Positions 13,074 to 24,739 of a stretch of DNA of 64,000 bases are shown here, piece after piece (the first letter of the stretch is position 1; each line of letters begins with the position of its first letter). The DNA is from Coleophoma eucalyptorum. Lineage: Eukaryota; Ascomycota; Leotiomycetes; Helotiales; Dermateaceae. The notes under the pieces are model-generated. The model ran no database searches. It was given only the letters and a program-made list of their open reading frames with translations, and was not told where the DNA came from. The position numbers were made by a program, and so were the translations under genes. The stretch is from positions 1 to 64,000 of the forward strand of contig JALRME010000074.1 in assembly GCA_026120035.1 (NCBI GenBank). Reading direction: 5' to 3'.

Positions 13074-13499
13074 AGTAACAAGGAAGGCTAAGCATTTTTG
13101 TGTTTTTAAACCATACGGGGATTATACGGTACTATATTACAAACGGAAGGGATCTTAATAATAAAACGATTGGGCTCAAATTAGATATCTAAGTATTTGG
13201 GGGTTTCAAGGAATCTTACCTCAAATATTACTTTTCTGTTTCTCCCATAACTTATTAGAACTCCACCAATCATGAAGTGGGAAATCCGGTTGCTGACTAA
13301 CACAAAACGCGGATCCGGTGGGCCCTTCTACGGAGACAACCTTCGACATTTTCATAGCATTCCTGTTTCTAGAGACATTGGGTCATTAGGCTTTTATGTC
13401 CTCCCCCGTAATAGGACGAACTCCCACCACTCAGCTTAGTTGGAAAGTAATTTTCGGATCTCCTATTTACCTTTGGCGTACGGCCGTCCTACACGGATT
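13074..13499. promoter_or_regulatory. Promoter region of the Zn2Cys6 regulator
   Basis: This 426-bp spacer lies between the P450 stop and the regulator start. It contains CGGATCCG at 13310-13317, a palindromic CGG-N2-CCG arrangement that a zinc-cluster dimer could bind. Nothing else is recognised. Confidence 0.4.
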
Positions 13500-15856
13500 A
13501 TGGCCAGCCAAAGCAGCCCCATCACAAGAGAAAGTTATAGAATACCGAAGCGCAATCCCAAAAGTTGTTTGCCCTGTCGAGAACATAAGACTAAATGTAA
13601 CCACCAGATTCCATGTCAGGCTTGCATTCGTTATAGCCGTGAGGAGAGGTGTCTTCAGAACCCATCGTCTTTAGCTTATGGAGTTTCACGGGCTAGTGTG
13701 CGCACGCAGTCGAGATCTCTACGAGGGCGGATGCCAGGACCCATATTGAGAACACCTGTAGCATCTCCCATCCCTTCGCCCGGAGAAGTGTATCAGGTCA
13801 TCACCCCACAGGAACTTTCAATAAGCAATGATCTGCCACGCGACGTCAACCATTTGTTGGAGCCCGGCAGGAAAACACCCCCACATTCTATAGATGACCG
13901 CGGGGATGCGTTGGAGCAACCTAACACTGCTGTTCAAGTAGATGCATGGCAAGGGGCGCATAATGCTAGCTTGACCAATCGGCCTGTTGTTGTAGCATTT
14001 AACTCTCCGCGGTCGCCTCCAAGGCCTTTCCGGTCGCATGTTTCAGACCAGGTTATAATACCTGAGAATCTGTCAGCAAAAACTTCTAGCCTTTGTGCCG
14101 GTGGCATTGAGAAGGCATTGGAGAGGAGAGCGGTTGACGAAGAGCAGCAATGGAAGGCATATCTCACAAGTGTTTTGCCGAGGCAGAGCCAATGTGATGT
14201 GCTAATCGCATACTTCCTCGAAAACGGCAATATTGTACACCACGCGATTCACGTACCTTCTTTTCGCTCACAGTATTTGAAATTCTGGACTCAGTCAGTG
14301 TCCGATATTGACCTTATTTGGTTATCTCTCCTGTTTATAATCATTTCCGTATCAGCCTTGCGTGTCCCCCTTCCCATGTGCGAAGCTATTAGCTTTGATC
14401 GAAAAACTATCCGGAAATTGTCATATGTGTGGTATAATGCCTCCCGAGAAGCTCTCCATGCTGCGCATTACGATGCCAAACCATGCTTGACGCAGCTTCA
14501 AACATATATCATTACACAGCTTTACTTGCTAGCAACTAAAAATGTAAATTCGCTGGACGCGTAGGTCTTTTCTTGCACTAGTCCTTAATACTTTATATTT
14601 ATTAACTTTCTAGGTTTCTTGGCCAGGCTGTCCGTTGTGCACAAGCACTATCGTTGGATAGAGAGTGTTCCAGTGATAATCCCTTAGAACGTGAAATGCG
14701 CCATCGACTGTGGTGGGAGATTTGCCATTCTGATACGTAAGCCACCCATTTACGTATTATAATCTGCATGTGTGAGTTATTAACAGTGCATAGATTTCAA
14801 AGTATTTGTCTGACTAGGACTCCTCTAATCCAGTCATACCTTTCCAAGGTTCCCGCACCATCTAACTGTAATGATTTTGATATCACGGAAACAACAATCG
14901 ATGTTAGACCGGATGATGAACCTACTGAACTAAGTATGAATCACATCAAGACACAGATTTTCAGAGTTTTGAACAAATTTTACAAGGACCATGGGACTCA
15001 TTTGGACTCATATGAGCATGTTTCAGAGATTGACTCTGAGCTCTTGGTTATCCTTCAGGATGCACCTTGGTTTTTCAAACTGGCTCATGATCGGTGTTCT
15101 AACCAGCTACCTCCTGGGTTTGACTATATCCCATGGCAGCACCATCTAATGCATACATGCATATGTATTCACAGAATTCGAATGTATAGACCCTTTCTTC
15201 AGCGACGAATAGGAAATTCTTGGACAATCGTTTGCTCTGCTGCTACTTCAGCAATGGCGGTATACCGAGAGATAAGAGATAAAGCTGGCGGCGATCTTTC
15301 TAGATCCCAAATATTCAGAGCGCAAGGTTACCAAATATTCTCAGTAGCAGTTGCTCTAGCTACTTTTATGTTGGTGGAACAACCATATAGTGTCGATACT
15401 ATCCGTAATGATATTGACATAGTCATGTCTGACCTGGAGAAAGTTATGGAGAATGGTGAGGGGATGCCAACGGATATATCAGGACGAAAAGTTCTTCAAA
15501 AGATTCTCGACATATACGACAGCCGTGCTCAGAGACTTCCAGAGCATACGGATGCAATAGTTCCTGCAATTTCTGAAGTGTTTGGAGGAGAGCGCACGGC
15601 TCGTGAATATCTTGGTCGTTGCACTATTCAAAATAACGTACACGGAATTCCAGGGGAGGAGAATTCCCGTATGGATTGTGAGCATCCATCTAGTTACAAC
15701 AATCAGGCTAGTGGCCACGACACGCATGGTGGCCTGAGTTGCACGGGCCTTGGATCCGATATATACAATGTATCGCTTAATGCCGAAGACTGGAACTTGT
15801 GGGATTCCATCTTTAGTGGGTCAGACATAACTCAAAATCTCGACTGGAATTTCTAG
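13500..15856 (+). CDS. Zn2Cys6 transcription factor, 748 aa
   Basis: Exons 13500-14560, 14614-14736 and 14794-15856. The ATG at 13500 is the first in frame. Residues 23-52 form a full fungal zinc cluster, C-x2-C-x6-C-x5-C-x2-C-x8-C (CLPCREHKTKC and then CQACIRYSREERC). The centre and C-terminus match the fungal-specific transcription-factor homology region, including FLGQAVRCAQALSLDRE and RHRLWWEICHSD encoded by exon 2. No conventional coiled-coil linker is evident after the cluster; a Pro/Ser-rich stretch follows instead. It is expected to act in the nucleus as a dimer on CGG-type sites. Its position between the P450 and the homogentisate genes makes it the likely pathway regulator of this block. 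Confidence 0.88.
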
Positions 15857-16057
15857 AGACACAAAAATTCAAGTATAAATAATTTCTGTCCTAGTTTTCC
15901 ATCTAGTTTATCCCGTGAAGTTTTCAAACAACAAGGGGAAAAGAAAATCTCATATTTGTAGCCTGACTGCAATCTTATTTTTTTTTTGCAAAGATCAATA
16001 GAGGTCGGATTAACTTTGGTCTCGATAGTGAAACTGCTCCATTATTTTAACCTTGCC

Positions 16058-18483
16058 TCACGCACCCAAACCCTCTAAGTGGTTTCCCCATTCTGTCCAA
16101 AAAAGAGCTTGGTCATCATCAAATGATGCTACATTTAACCAAGCAAGAGATTCCCCTGTACTATTGCTGAAGTCTGGTCCTATTGGAAGCAGAGGAAAGA
16201 GTTGCGTACCCATAGAGGGGTTAGCCTCGGTGGATACAGCATTTATCAGTCTGCCCATATCAGTTCCCTGTTGTGAATTGATTTCATCAGCTTCAAATGT
16301 GCGACGACTGCCAAGCTCTTTAGCTCGTAGAACTGTTCGTTTGATAATAGCAGTGGCTTTCCTAGTTACCACACACTCCTCCATTGACTCTAAAACCGCA
16401 ATCGCTTGGTCAACATATTGAAATAGCGATGACCTAGTTGTTTCAGAGTGTGTATAAAATGTATAAATTAGGAGAATAGTCACCGCGAATAACGTGTATG
16501 TTGAATTGTACCACCTATTTATACGCTGTTAGCCTTCTCATCAAATAGCAGGGAAAAAAGTAAGTCACCAAGTTTGGAAGAAATTATCTTTCGAGTAAGT
16601 CTCATGCATGATATTAATGGTTTTAATTGCTGAATCCACACACTTCTGAAAGCTTTCTTTAACAATTGAGTGGAAGTCCGGCTTGGCTGAATCATGCGCA
16701 GACATGAAAGATCCATGTATTGTCATTCGAAGATTGTAATAGCCTATTATCTTTTCTCAACACGTCGTCCATTTAAATTGTCCAATCTATGCTTACGGAT
16801 CATAAGTACAAGATGTTGTTTCTGAATGTATCTCGAAGAATGGCGGACCTTAAGTGGACTCTGATTTATTGTTGCTTGTCCAGAGCCAAGATGGGGAGGT
16901 AAACGATCTCGCCATTCCTCCAGTGCAATCTCGATGTGTTCTGCTCGACGGTGTTTTTCAGTAAGAGAGCACGGGGAGGCATATAGCTCAAGTCCCACTC
17001 GCCGCGTGAGGCGTGATAGTTCCACAATTGGTGGAACTACTGCTAGTTCAAGTGTATCAGGCTCGCCAATGCCATCGTATATAGTGTTAGGTGATCCAGT
17101 CTGTTGGGATAATTGACGAGTATGATATTCGTCAGGCCCTAGAGTATCCGGTCTACATAAAGCAAAACTAGTCTGGCTATTCTATATAAGCACTTCGCTT
17201 GGTCTCGGGAATAGCTTTTCATACATATCCAAGCAATATACGGCCCTTTATATGCGTCAGCTGACTCAAATAACAATTTGGGCACCCCTTACCACCATGT
17301 TTTCCATGCAACGTGGGATTGTACATGTTCTACGTCAGTCCCATTTGGAGGTTGCCAATTCAAGCCAATTGCTAGAGCAGTCCTTACAGCTTGTCCAACA
17401 TAAAGATATGCAACTAGAAGTTCTGGAGATTAGTAACACTGCCCTTCAAATGAGAAGGGCACAAAAAGTAAAATCATACCATGTGGATTTAGTTCATGCT
17501 GACAGATCTTACCCTGGATACCTTGTAAATATAATATCTTGAGTAGATTGGAGTCATACCATCATATAGTAAGATTGAACCATCTCTATATCGGTGGTAC
17601 TCCCAAGCTTGGTGATGATGCTGCGAGCTTGATTAAATAGCTTTCGACTCCATCCAAATCGATCCATTCCATATAGCGTATGTTCTTCCCATATCCTCAC
17701 CAATGCACCCAAACACATAATACTATAGTATAATGCTACAAAGCTCAGCGACTGTTTCCGTTCTCCATTAAACCATAGGTCTTCACATCGCATCATAAAG
17801 TTGTCCTTGTCGAGGATTGGTTGAATATAATGTATATTGTCGAAATAGCCGTCAATGAATTTCCGTGATACTCGAAAGTAGTACCTGTCTTGGTCTGTTC
17901 GTTTATCTGCGGATTCAAAGTCTCTTTGAGAAGATCCTGGTGAGAATGCCGTGTTATGGAGCAGCGAAGCCAGTGAGGGATCTCCTTTGTCTATATTGGG
18001 GTTTCGGGCTTGATCACCAGAGACAGTCTGAACCTGTCGTAGAAATGCAATAGATGACGAAGCGCCGTAAAATTTGAGGCTCTTTGTATGTATATTAGTA
18101 TCAGTTAAGTCATGGTCGGATGTAACTGAAGTATCTGCAATTGGACTTTCCAATAGCTGTCGTTGACAAGGAACTGACACCGCTTCAGCAATTCTAGGAG
18201 TACGATGTTGCACAGCGAGGACTGATTCGCTAGATTCCCGCTGCCCATTGCCAACATGTGTGTTTGGGAGGATTTGAAAAACACGAGCAGTGTGACCTGG
18301 TTCAGTAGAATCATTAAGTACTGCCTTTAGCTGGGTTATTTCTCTCTCTAGGTCTTCAAAAGTCCTAATTGGCCCTATGTGCTTAGGCGCCTCAGCGCCA
18401 AAACTTTTATCGCGAAGGGTCAATGGTGCCAATACACTCGCCAAAACCAACAAGGCTTGAAGAATCCTCACCACACCATCCAC
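16058..18483 (-). CDS. Fungal-specific TF-domain protein lacking DNA-binding domain and start codon
   Basis: Exons on the minus strand: 18483-17560, 17513-17480, 17413-17293, 17245-17225, 17167-16798, 16744-16569 and 16514-16058, about 700 codons if read from 18483. The joins give family motifs: VGQAVRTALAIG, AVYCLD, LCRPDTLGPDEYHTR, MIRYYNLRM and FFQTWWYNSTYTLFA. This is the regulatory half of a Zn2Cys6 factor, with a leucine-rich linker (DLEREITQLKAVL) near the N-terminus. No zinc cluster is present. The frame has no ATG before about 17796; the 18483 position is a GTG, and a stop lies just upstream. The 5' end overlaps the last 77 bases of the fumarylacetoacetase ORF. Possible readings: a truncated gene, a protein starting internally, or a spliced fusion to fumarylacetoacetase. 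The domain identity is firm; the 5' end is unresolved. Confidence 0.65.
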
Positions 18484-19745
18484 GAATGATCACCGTATCT
18501 CCGTCTTCCAAAAACTTCCTATGCAAATCATTTGACATTTCAAATACTTTCTTCCCGCCGTTGGTTGCCTCAAGCAATGGCCCCAACGTGCCTGGTTCAG
18601 TTCCACTTATGGTTCCTGATCCTGTCAAGTCGCCTACTTCCATAGGGCAGCCACCAATTGTATGATGTGCTAGCATTTGAGCAAATGAGAAGACTAAGTT
18701 GCGTCCATTGGTACGAGAAAATGTCACTGTCTCTCCCGATGGTGCTATGTGGGATATTAGAAGGTAGATGATTAGAGAGGAGTCGGTCATACTTACCTCT
18801 TAAGCTCACTTCCAGGTGTATATCATGCACATTTTCTTTATTTTTCTCTTGAAGATGGGGTAGCAGCTCAGTTTCGTTGGTCATAGCCTCTACATTGAAT
18901 GGGGCTAGAGCATCAGCAAGCACAACCCAGGTGCTAATAGACGAGGCAAAATTCTTTGCATTAAAAGGCCCAAGTGGTACAGCTTCCCATGCTTGGATAT
19001 CCCTTGCCGACCAGTCATTGAGAATCACCACACCAAATATATGTTCCTCAGCTTGGTCTACTGGAATCGGTTCTCCCATTATATTTTGCCTGCAAAGAAA
19101 GGCACCTAGTTCCAGTTCAATATCAAGTTTCCGACATGGTCCAAGAACAGGCTTTTTAATGTTTGGGTCTTCAAGGAATTGCCCAAGTGGTCGACGAATG
19201 TGTGTGCCAGAGGAAACAACGGAAGATGCTCGAGAGTTGTACCCGACAGGAAGGTGTAGATAATTTGGCTGAAGGGCGTTGTTTGGATCTCGAAAAATAC
19301 AACCGCAATTAAATGCATGATTCCTGCCTGCGAAGAAGTCCGTATATGCTGGACTCTTCATAGGCAAATGTGTTTTAACATTCTTGAGCAGAAATAATGA
19401 GGCTTGTTGGAGAGAAACATTATCCTTCAGAATCTTGGGAAATGACGTATTGATGGAAAAAACATCTTGGAGATGTTGACGAACTTCTCGATGAAATGGC
19501 CGTCCAAGTGCAGCAAATGAATTGAGCGTAGACTCTGTAAAGATACTTGTGTTTGATTCTTCGAGTACCTTAAGTTCATAGAACCCTCCGCGAGAAGCAA
19601 ACACCGCCAGATCAAGGACGTGCTCTCCAACTGCTACTGCTACGTGAGGTGTATCACATTCGGTCGTGGAAATTATTCCAAAGGGTATATTGTTCAGAGA
19701 GAAGTGCGATCCTTCTGGGATGTGAAGCCAATTTTGGGTACTCAT
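18407..19745 (-). CDS. fahA: Fumarylacetoacetase, 428 aa
   Basis: Exons 19745-18797 and 18744-18407 on the minus strand. The protein has the family's usual length. It has the N-terminal segment (FGIISTTECDTPHVAVAVG) and then the catalytic domain: YTDFFAGRNHA, YLHLPVGYNSRASSVV, LDIELELGAFL, VILNDWSARDIQAWE and PLGPFNAKNFASS. The C-terminal exon carries AQMLAHHTIGGCPMEVGDLTGSGTISG as two adjacent family motifs. It cleaves 4-fumarylacetoacetate to fumarate and acetoacetate, the last step of tyrosine, phenylalanine and phenylacetate breakdown. It is divergent from the homogentisate dioxygenase gene across 521 bp, as in Aspergillus nidulans. The intervening isomerase gene is not in the window. Its 3' end overlaps a regulator-like ORF on the same strand. 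Confidence 0.95.
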
Positions 19746-20266
19746 TATAATAAAATAAGTATATTATAGATCAATGGAACAGGAAATATTCAGGCTGATA
19801 CAGACAATCATGTTGAAGCATGTCGTGAGAAGTCATTTATGAGTACCATTTGGAGTCGAACCAACACTCCATCAGTGGAACAAACATCCGGATTATTCTA
19901 TCGGAACTTCCTACGGACGTGGATAATTAAGTCATGTAGATACAAGGTCACTTGCACTGGGGGTCAACCTTAAAAAAAGGGTGGTGGGATCGCTCATGCT
20001 GACCAAGTGCCGTTGGACAATTCGGCGGCTGAGCCGTGTACCCTAGACCCCACATGTATGGTTGAGGTTTGAATTCCCGCAGTTTGCTTGGATGAAAATA
20101 AATATTGATGTGTTTTAAAATGCAAGTTGATTCATATACACAGTGACCAGTGAACGCGTCCCAAAATATCAATCAGTAGAAATAAGATCCGCATTACTTG
20201 AGACTTGCTTACAAGATATCAACTTCGCTCCGTCACGCAAAGCCGTAGTATTTAAAGACCCAAACC
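19746..20266. promoter_or_regulatory. Divergent fahA/hmgA promoter region
   Basis: This 521-bp spacer separates the start codons of the two catabolic genes. It holds CGGCTGAGCCG at 20026-20036, a perfect palindrome with CGG-N5-CCG half-sites, as expected for a dimeric zinc-cluster regulator. The TATTTAAAG at 20248-20256 is probably too close to the hmgA ATG to be its TATA box. Confidence 0.5.
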
Positions 20267-21655
20267 ATGCCTTTAACAAACTTCCAAATACCTGAAAAAT
20301 ACCAAAATCAGACTGGATTCCTTTCGAATCTCGAGTAAGCTCGTGTTTTAACTTACCGGCTTTCCTTTAACTCACGTTGTTATAGAACTGAAGCCATAAA
20401 AGGGGCCCTTCCTATTGGTCAAAATTCTCCACAAAAGTGCCCGTATGGTTTGTATGCAGAGAAGATTTCGGGGACTGCTTTCACGGCTCCTCGATGGGAA
20501 AACCAACAAACGTGGGTTTACAGAATCATTCCATCAGCAGCTCATTCTGCTTTTGATCCGGTAGAGTCGGATGGCAGGTTTGCAACAAAGTTCAGCCAAT
20601 TACCAAATCAACTTCGATGGGATCCTTTTGGTCTTGAGGCTGATACTGACTGGCTAAGTGGTTTGAATATGGTAGCCGGAGCTGGTGAGCCATCAATGAA
20701 GACTGGAGTTGCGTATTACATCTATGCAGCTGGTAGATCCATGCCCGAGAAAACCGCCACTTATAATGCCGATGGCGACATGTTGATTGTTCCTCAGCTA
20801 GAGGCTCTAGATATTGAGACAGAAATGGGTCGTCTCTTAGTTCGACCCAATGAGATCTGCGTGATTCCTCGCGGAATTCGACACTGCGTTTCTCTTGGAA
20901 ATGAAAATGAGCCGATTCGTGGTTACGTCCTGGAGCTGTACCAAGGACATTTCCAACTTCCTGAACTTGGCCCCATTGGTTCTAATTGCCTGGCAAATGC
21001 TAGAGATTTCCAAATTCCCGTTGCAACTTATGAGCACGATACCACCTCACAGTGGACAGTTTACAACAAATTTTCTGGCAAGTTGTTCCGTGCACTACAG
21101 AGACACACCCCATTCGACGTAGTTGCCTGGGAAGGAAGATATTATCCATATAAATATGATCTGGATCGTTTTAACACCATTGGCACAATTTCATATGATC
21201 ATCCAGATCCATCACTCAATACCGTTCTCTCGGCTATGTCTAATGCGCACCCAGGCACAGCAATTGCGGACTTTGTTATCTTTCCACCACGTTGGCTAGT
21301 AGCTGAGGACACCTTTCGACCACCGTCATATCATCGAAATGTCATGTCGGAGTTTATGGGGCTCATTCATGGATCGTATATTGCCAAAGAAGGGGAAGGA
21401 GGGCTCCAAGCAGCAGGGGCTAGTTTGCACAATTGCATGAGCTCTCATGGACCCGATGCGGCCGCCTTTCATAAAGCAAGCAACGAGGAATTGGTACCGG
21501 TCAAAGTAGGAGTGGGAAGTATGGCCTTCATGTTCAAAAGTTATTTTATGATTGGAGTGACAGATTGGGGTTTGAAGTCTTCTCAAAAGCTGCAGGCTGG
21601 GTACAGTGAAGAGAGCTGGGGAGGATTGAAGGACTTGTTTCAGCCTCCAAACTAG
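20267..21655 (+). CDS. hmgA: Homogentisate 1,2-dioxygenase, 445 aa
   Basis: Exons 20267-20334 and 20386-21655; the intron splits the codon in SNLE|TEAIKG. It opens the ring of homogentisate to 4-maleylacetoacetate with Fe(II) and O2. Length and sequence match the family end to end: NGNA-type N-terminus replaced by [42 protein letters not shown], and the C-terminal metal site. The iron ligands expected from the human enzyme are present: His near residue 339 ([10 protein letters not shown]), Glu near 345 in the same motif, and His near 377 (SSHGPD). No key residue is missing, so it should be active. It pairs divergently with fahA. A maleylacetoacetate isomerase would have to be encoded elsewhere, or the isomerisation proceed without one. 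Confidence 0.96.
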
Positions 21656-21930
21656 GTGAGTTTTGTAAAGTACTGAAATCTGCATAGAGTGCTTACTAGT
21701 TATATTGCTTCAATTAAAGCTTATGTGAATCAGGGCTAACCGGTTTCCGTGACTGCTATACACAGAGTGACGAAGAGGAGAGCATTTTTGAGCCCTAGCC
21801 TTCTGCGAACTTCGCTTGCCTGAAGTCAGGTAAAGTCAGACAACCAATTGCTATACTATACACCCAAAGCATTGTCCCTATATCGTCTATTTCATCCGGA
21901 TCGTGAGACAAAATTAATAAGATAGGCACC

Positions 21931-23841
21931 TCAATAATAGGTCGCATTCTTCGTTGGTTTTACCACAATATCGCTCTCATCAATCGCCAAGACCGGCAAC
22001 GTCCAATTCTTATTTTCATCCTGAAAATCTCTTACCACCTCCCCGTATTGCACCTTCTTGTCGCCAACCACAGCCACAAGATGCTCCGCATTCACGTTTG
22101 AACCACCAGTTCGGAGCAGTGGCGCATCGAACGCCTTCGCTGTCTCAATTGGATTCATCGTGGCTTTGCGGCCAAGTTCCCAGTACCCGTAATAGAGTGG
22201 AATAACGAGAATAATGCTTAAAAGGTATATCGAGACAGCGGCGATCATGAACTTATAAGATGATTCATAGACCTGTATGGTAGTCGTCTGTTCCATGATG
22301 ATCGTCTGATTTCTAGGGACACCATCTTCATCTGCAGGTGGAGTGAAAGTGTAATTATTGTATGACGCAAAGGAATACTGCAACTCATAGAGCGAGGTAT
22401 TCGCAGCATTCAAAGCAACACGGAACATTATTTCCTGGAGAGATTGGATGATGAAATCCGTCGGGTCTGACCATGTGACGTTACAGGATTGAATACTGGG
22501 ATTGAAAGCGTCAGCTGAGACATCCATATACTGTGTTGACAAAGACCCATTGTAGACATTTGCCCAATCCGAATTTACACCAAAGCTCCATGTGTAGGTG
22601 GAGATGGAAGCAAAAAAGTCGATGGCTGCAGTTGTGATGCCGGCGATTGTCATTGCTTCGTCTGGATATAACGGAAAGTCGCAGTCACCACCGCAAAATG
22701 TTGCATTCTGCAGTTCAATCACTTCTGGTGCTACCATGTCTCCAACTGTGACAATCCCACTTATTATATCGATCGGGTAAACAACTGTTGCTGCTTGAAG
22801 GGAGCAAGTTCTGACTGTCATGACGCCCACGCACTGCTCATCGATCGAACTAACATATGCGGTTGTTAAGTTGATCCCGAGTAAGGAGCCATAGACATTT
22901 GTGAAGTTTGTCTGAAATGCAATCTGATGTTCATTTTCCAGGATAGTTACATTCTGCATGATTTTACCCGCCTCGCCAAGCTCATAGAGAAAACTAACGG
23001 GTACGGTGGAGGTTTTGCAGTCCACCGCAAATCCTGCGCCGTTGACAGCACCGGTGCAATTCTCTTTGCAGCCAGTAAAGCCGGTGTCGATTGGTACTTT
23101 GTTGAAGAAGTCTCGGGATGCATTGATTGCTGGTGGTAACGCTACGAAGAGATCTCCACCCCTGGAAGTAGACACACCGGTGTAACCATAAGGAATCTTT
23201 GGGGCTATCGACGCAAAGACCGGTCCTGGAGTAGTCACACTGCGAGGGACTTTGTCGGTCGCGAGTTGCATCAAAGGATCTGTGGCAAACAAACCCCAGT
23301 AGATGAAGATTGAAGCTATAGCCACAACGTTCATGCTGCGTCCACTGCACATGGCGTCCCAGAGACTGTCACCCAACATCCATTTTTGATGGAGCTCGCG
23401 GATAGTTCCTCCTTTATACGCCATGTACCACCATGTATTCACGATGCCTCCCGCGAGGGCAAAAGTCAACATCGCATTAGCAGCATTATCTATAATAGCA
23501 AGCAACACCGAAACCTGGGCTACCATGAAATTTGTCTGCTTTCCGTGAGAGACTGTGACGATGATGATGGCACCGATCGCACACCCAATGACTCCAATTA
23601 AAGCCCCAAGACCCATAATTGGGAAGCTGCCTAGCGGAGCTGGCTTCCAAGGAGCGCCACGATTTTCATGCCTAGTCGTGCTGTTATAGAACCTATTGTC
23701 GATGTCAGTCTGGCCCTTTTCAGTGACCACCGGTGTTGCTGGGCCATTTTTAAAAAGGTTTGAGTCGGTGCGACTAGAGTTATCACCTGGTGTACTGGCA
23801 GCTGTCAGGTCGTGGTTGAATATGGGTCCTTGTAAGCCCAT
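21931..23841 (-). CDS. DUF3176-like transmembrane protein, 636 aa
   Basis: Single exon. The first ATG in frame is at 23841; the frame is open further 5' only through a GTG. Near residues 70-190 there are several hydrophobic segments (GLGALIGVIGCAIGAIIIV, VLLAIIDNAANAMLTFALAGG and VVAIASIFIYWGLF). Then follows a long Asn-rich, Cys-containing region with many N-glycosylation sequons, probably extracellular. A final membrane helix (MIAAVSIYLLSIILVIPLYY) precedes a short polar tail. This layout matches a large family of fungal surface proteins annotated as DUF3176, whose function is unknown. Its neighbours give no functional clue. The family name is by recollection of layout and motifs, not a database search. 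Confidence 0.7.
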   Translation of the reverse strand: MGLQGPIFNHDLTAASTPGDNSSRTDSNLFKNGPATPVVTEKGQTDIDNRFYNSTTRHENRGAPWKPAPLGSFPIMGLGALIGVIGCAIGAIIIVTVSHGKQTNFMVAQVSVLLAIIDNAANAMLTFALAGGIVNTWWYMAYKGGTIRELHQKWMLGDSLWDAMCSGRSMNVVAIASIFIYWGLFATDPLMQLATDKVPRSVTTPGPVFASIAPKIPYGYTGVSTSRGGDLFVALPPAINASRDFFNKVPIDTGFTGCKENCTGAVNGAGFAVDCKTSTVPVSFLYELGEAGKIMQNVTILENEHQIAFQTNFTNVYGSLLGINLTTAYVSSIDEQCVGVMTVRTCSLQAATVVYPIDIISGIVTVGDMVAPEVIELQNATFCGGDCDFPLYPDEAMTIAGITTAAIDFFASISTYTWSFGVNSDWANVYNGSLSTQYMDVSADAFNPSIQSCNVTWSDPTDFIIQSLQEIMFRVALNAANTSLYELQYSFASYNNYTFTPPADEDGVPRNQTIIMEQTTTIQVYESSYKFMIAAVSIYLLSIILVIPLYYGYWELGRKATMNPIETAKAFDAPLLRTGGSNVNAEHLVAVVGDKKVQYGEVVRDFQDENKNWTLPVLAIDESDIVVKPTKNATYY

Positions 23842-24739
23842 TCTGAAGTTGCAGAAGGACAAAAGACGAAACACTGATGGCAGTTGCCTACTGATGAAGA
23901 CGCCAGGTCGTAGGAATCTGCTTCAGGATTCAAGTACAGTAGATGAAAATTGAGGACTACCGCAGTCTTAGCTCATACTTTTTACGTGAAGCCCAACTAA
24001 GATACCAGGATACCGTATTGGGGCCTAGATTTGATAAGGCGATAGCTTATGATCTAATATAACCATTGTGTAGAACACTACTATGCCATAGGTGGCAGCC
24101 AGTAGGATCGGGTAATGAGCCACCTATTTCATGCCTAATCTGACCTCCTTTGGCATATTCCCCTCGTTTCATCAACTATCACTTACTTAATAGCCAACTT
24201 AGGACATAAAACTCTGCGCTTTAAGCCACTCTGAGAGATGAGACCAACTGTGCCGCTGAGAAGGAGTGTCAGTGGCATGAGAATCCCTCATGATTCGATA
24301 AGATACTTGCTATATGTACATCAAGTGGGTCGTTAATCCCTGTTATGTCAGCTTTAGGCGGGGGTGTACGGCCGATATACAGCAGATTCGGGTAGATTAC
24401 CAAGGTCAGTTTAAGAGTGTCACATAGCTCACATAGCAACCAATATTACTTGGTCACCTGGTAAATAGAGCATATGAATTTGCTCTCCCCATTCTAGGTA
24501 AGCAGCGATTTCTCGAGGTAAATATTACTGCCCGCATTTTCAAAACATTGCTCACATCACCTGACATTACATCCAAAAGTGGGATGTATCAATAAACTTC
24601 TGTAGTTCTACGCGTATCATACATAAACTTGCAATGCTGCGTATCTTCGTATGTAAACATAAAGATCGGTAATGTCACAGTTACTAAAGAAGCCCGACCG
24701 GTCTAAGAATAAGCTTCAATTCGCTGTACTTGATCGACT
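23842..24739. other. Intergenic, AT-rich
   Basis: No gene is seen in about 0.9 kb. ACGGCCGA, a near match to the TCGGCCGA box found at the kynurenine genes, occurs at about 24369-24376 but stands alone. Confidence 0.4.

Noticed and set aside
13440..13499. N-terminal extension of the 13.5-kb regulator
   Set aside because: The extended frame starts with TTG; the first ATG is at 13500, just before the zinc cluster.
17168..17224. In-frame TAG in the regulator-like ORF, first read as a nonsense mutation
   Set aside because: An intron with GTATGA and ACTAG ends removes it and joins two conserved motifs in phase.
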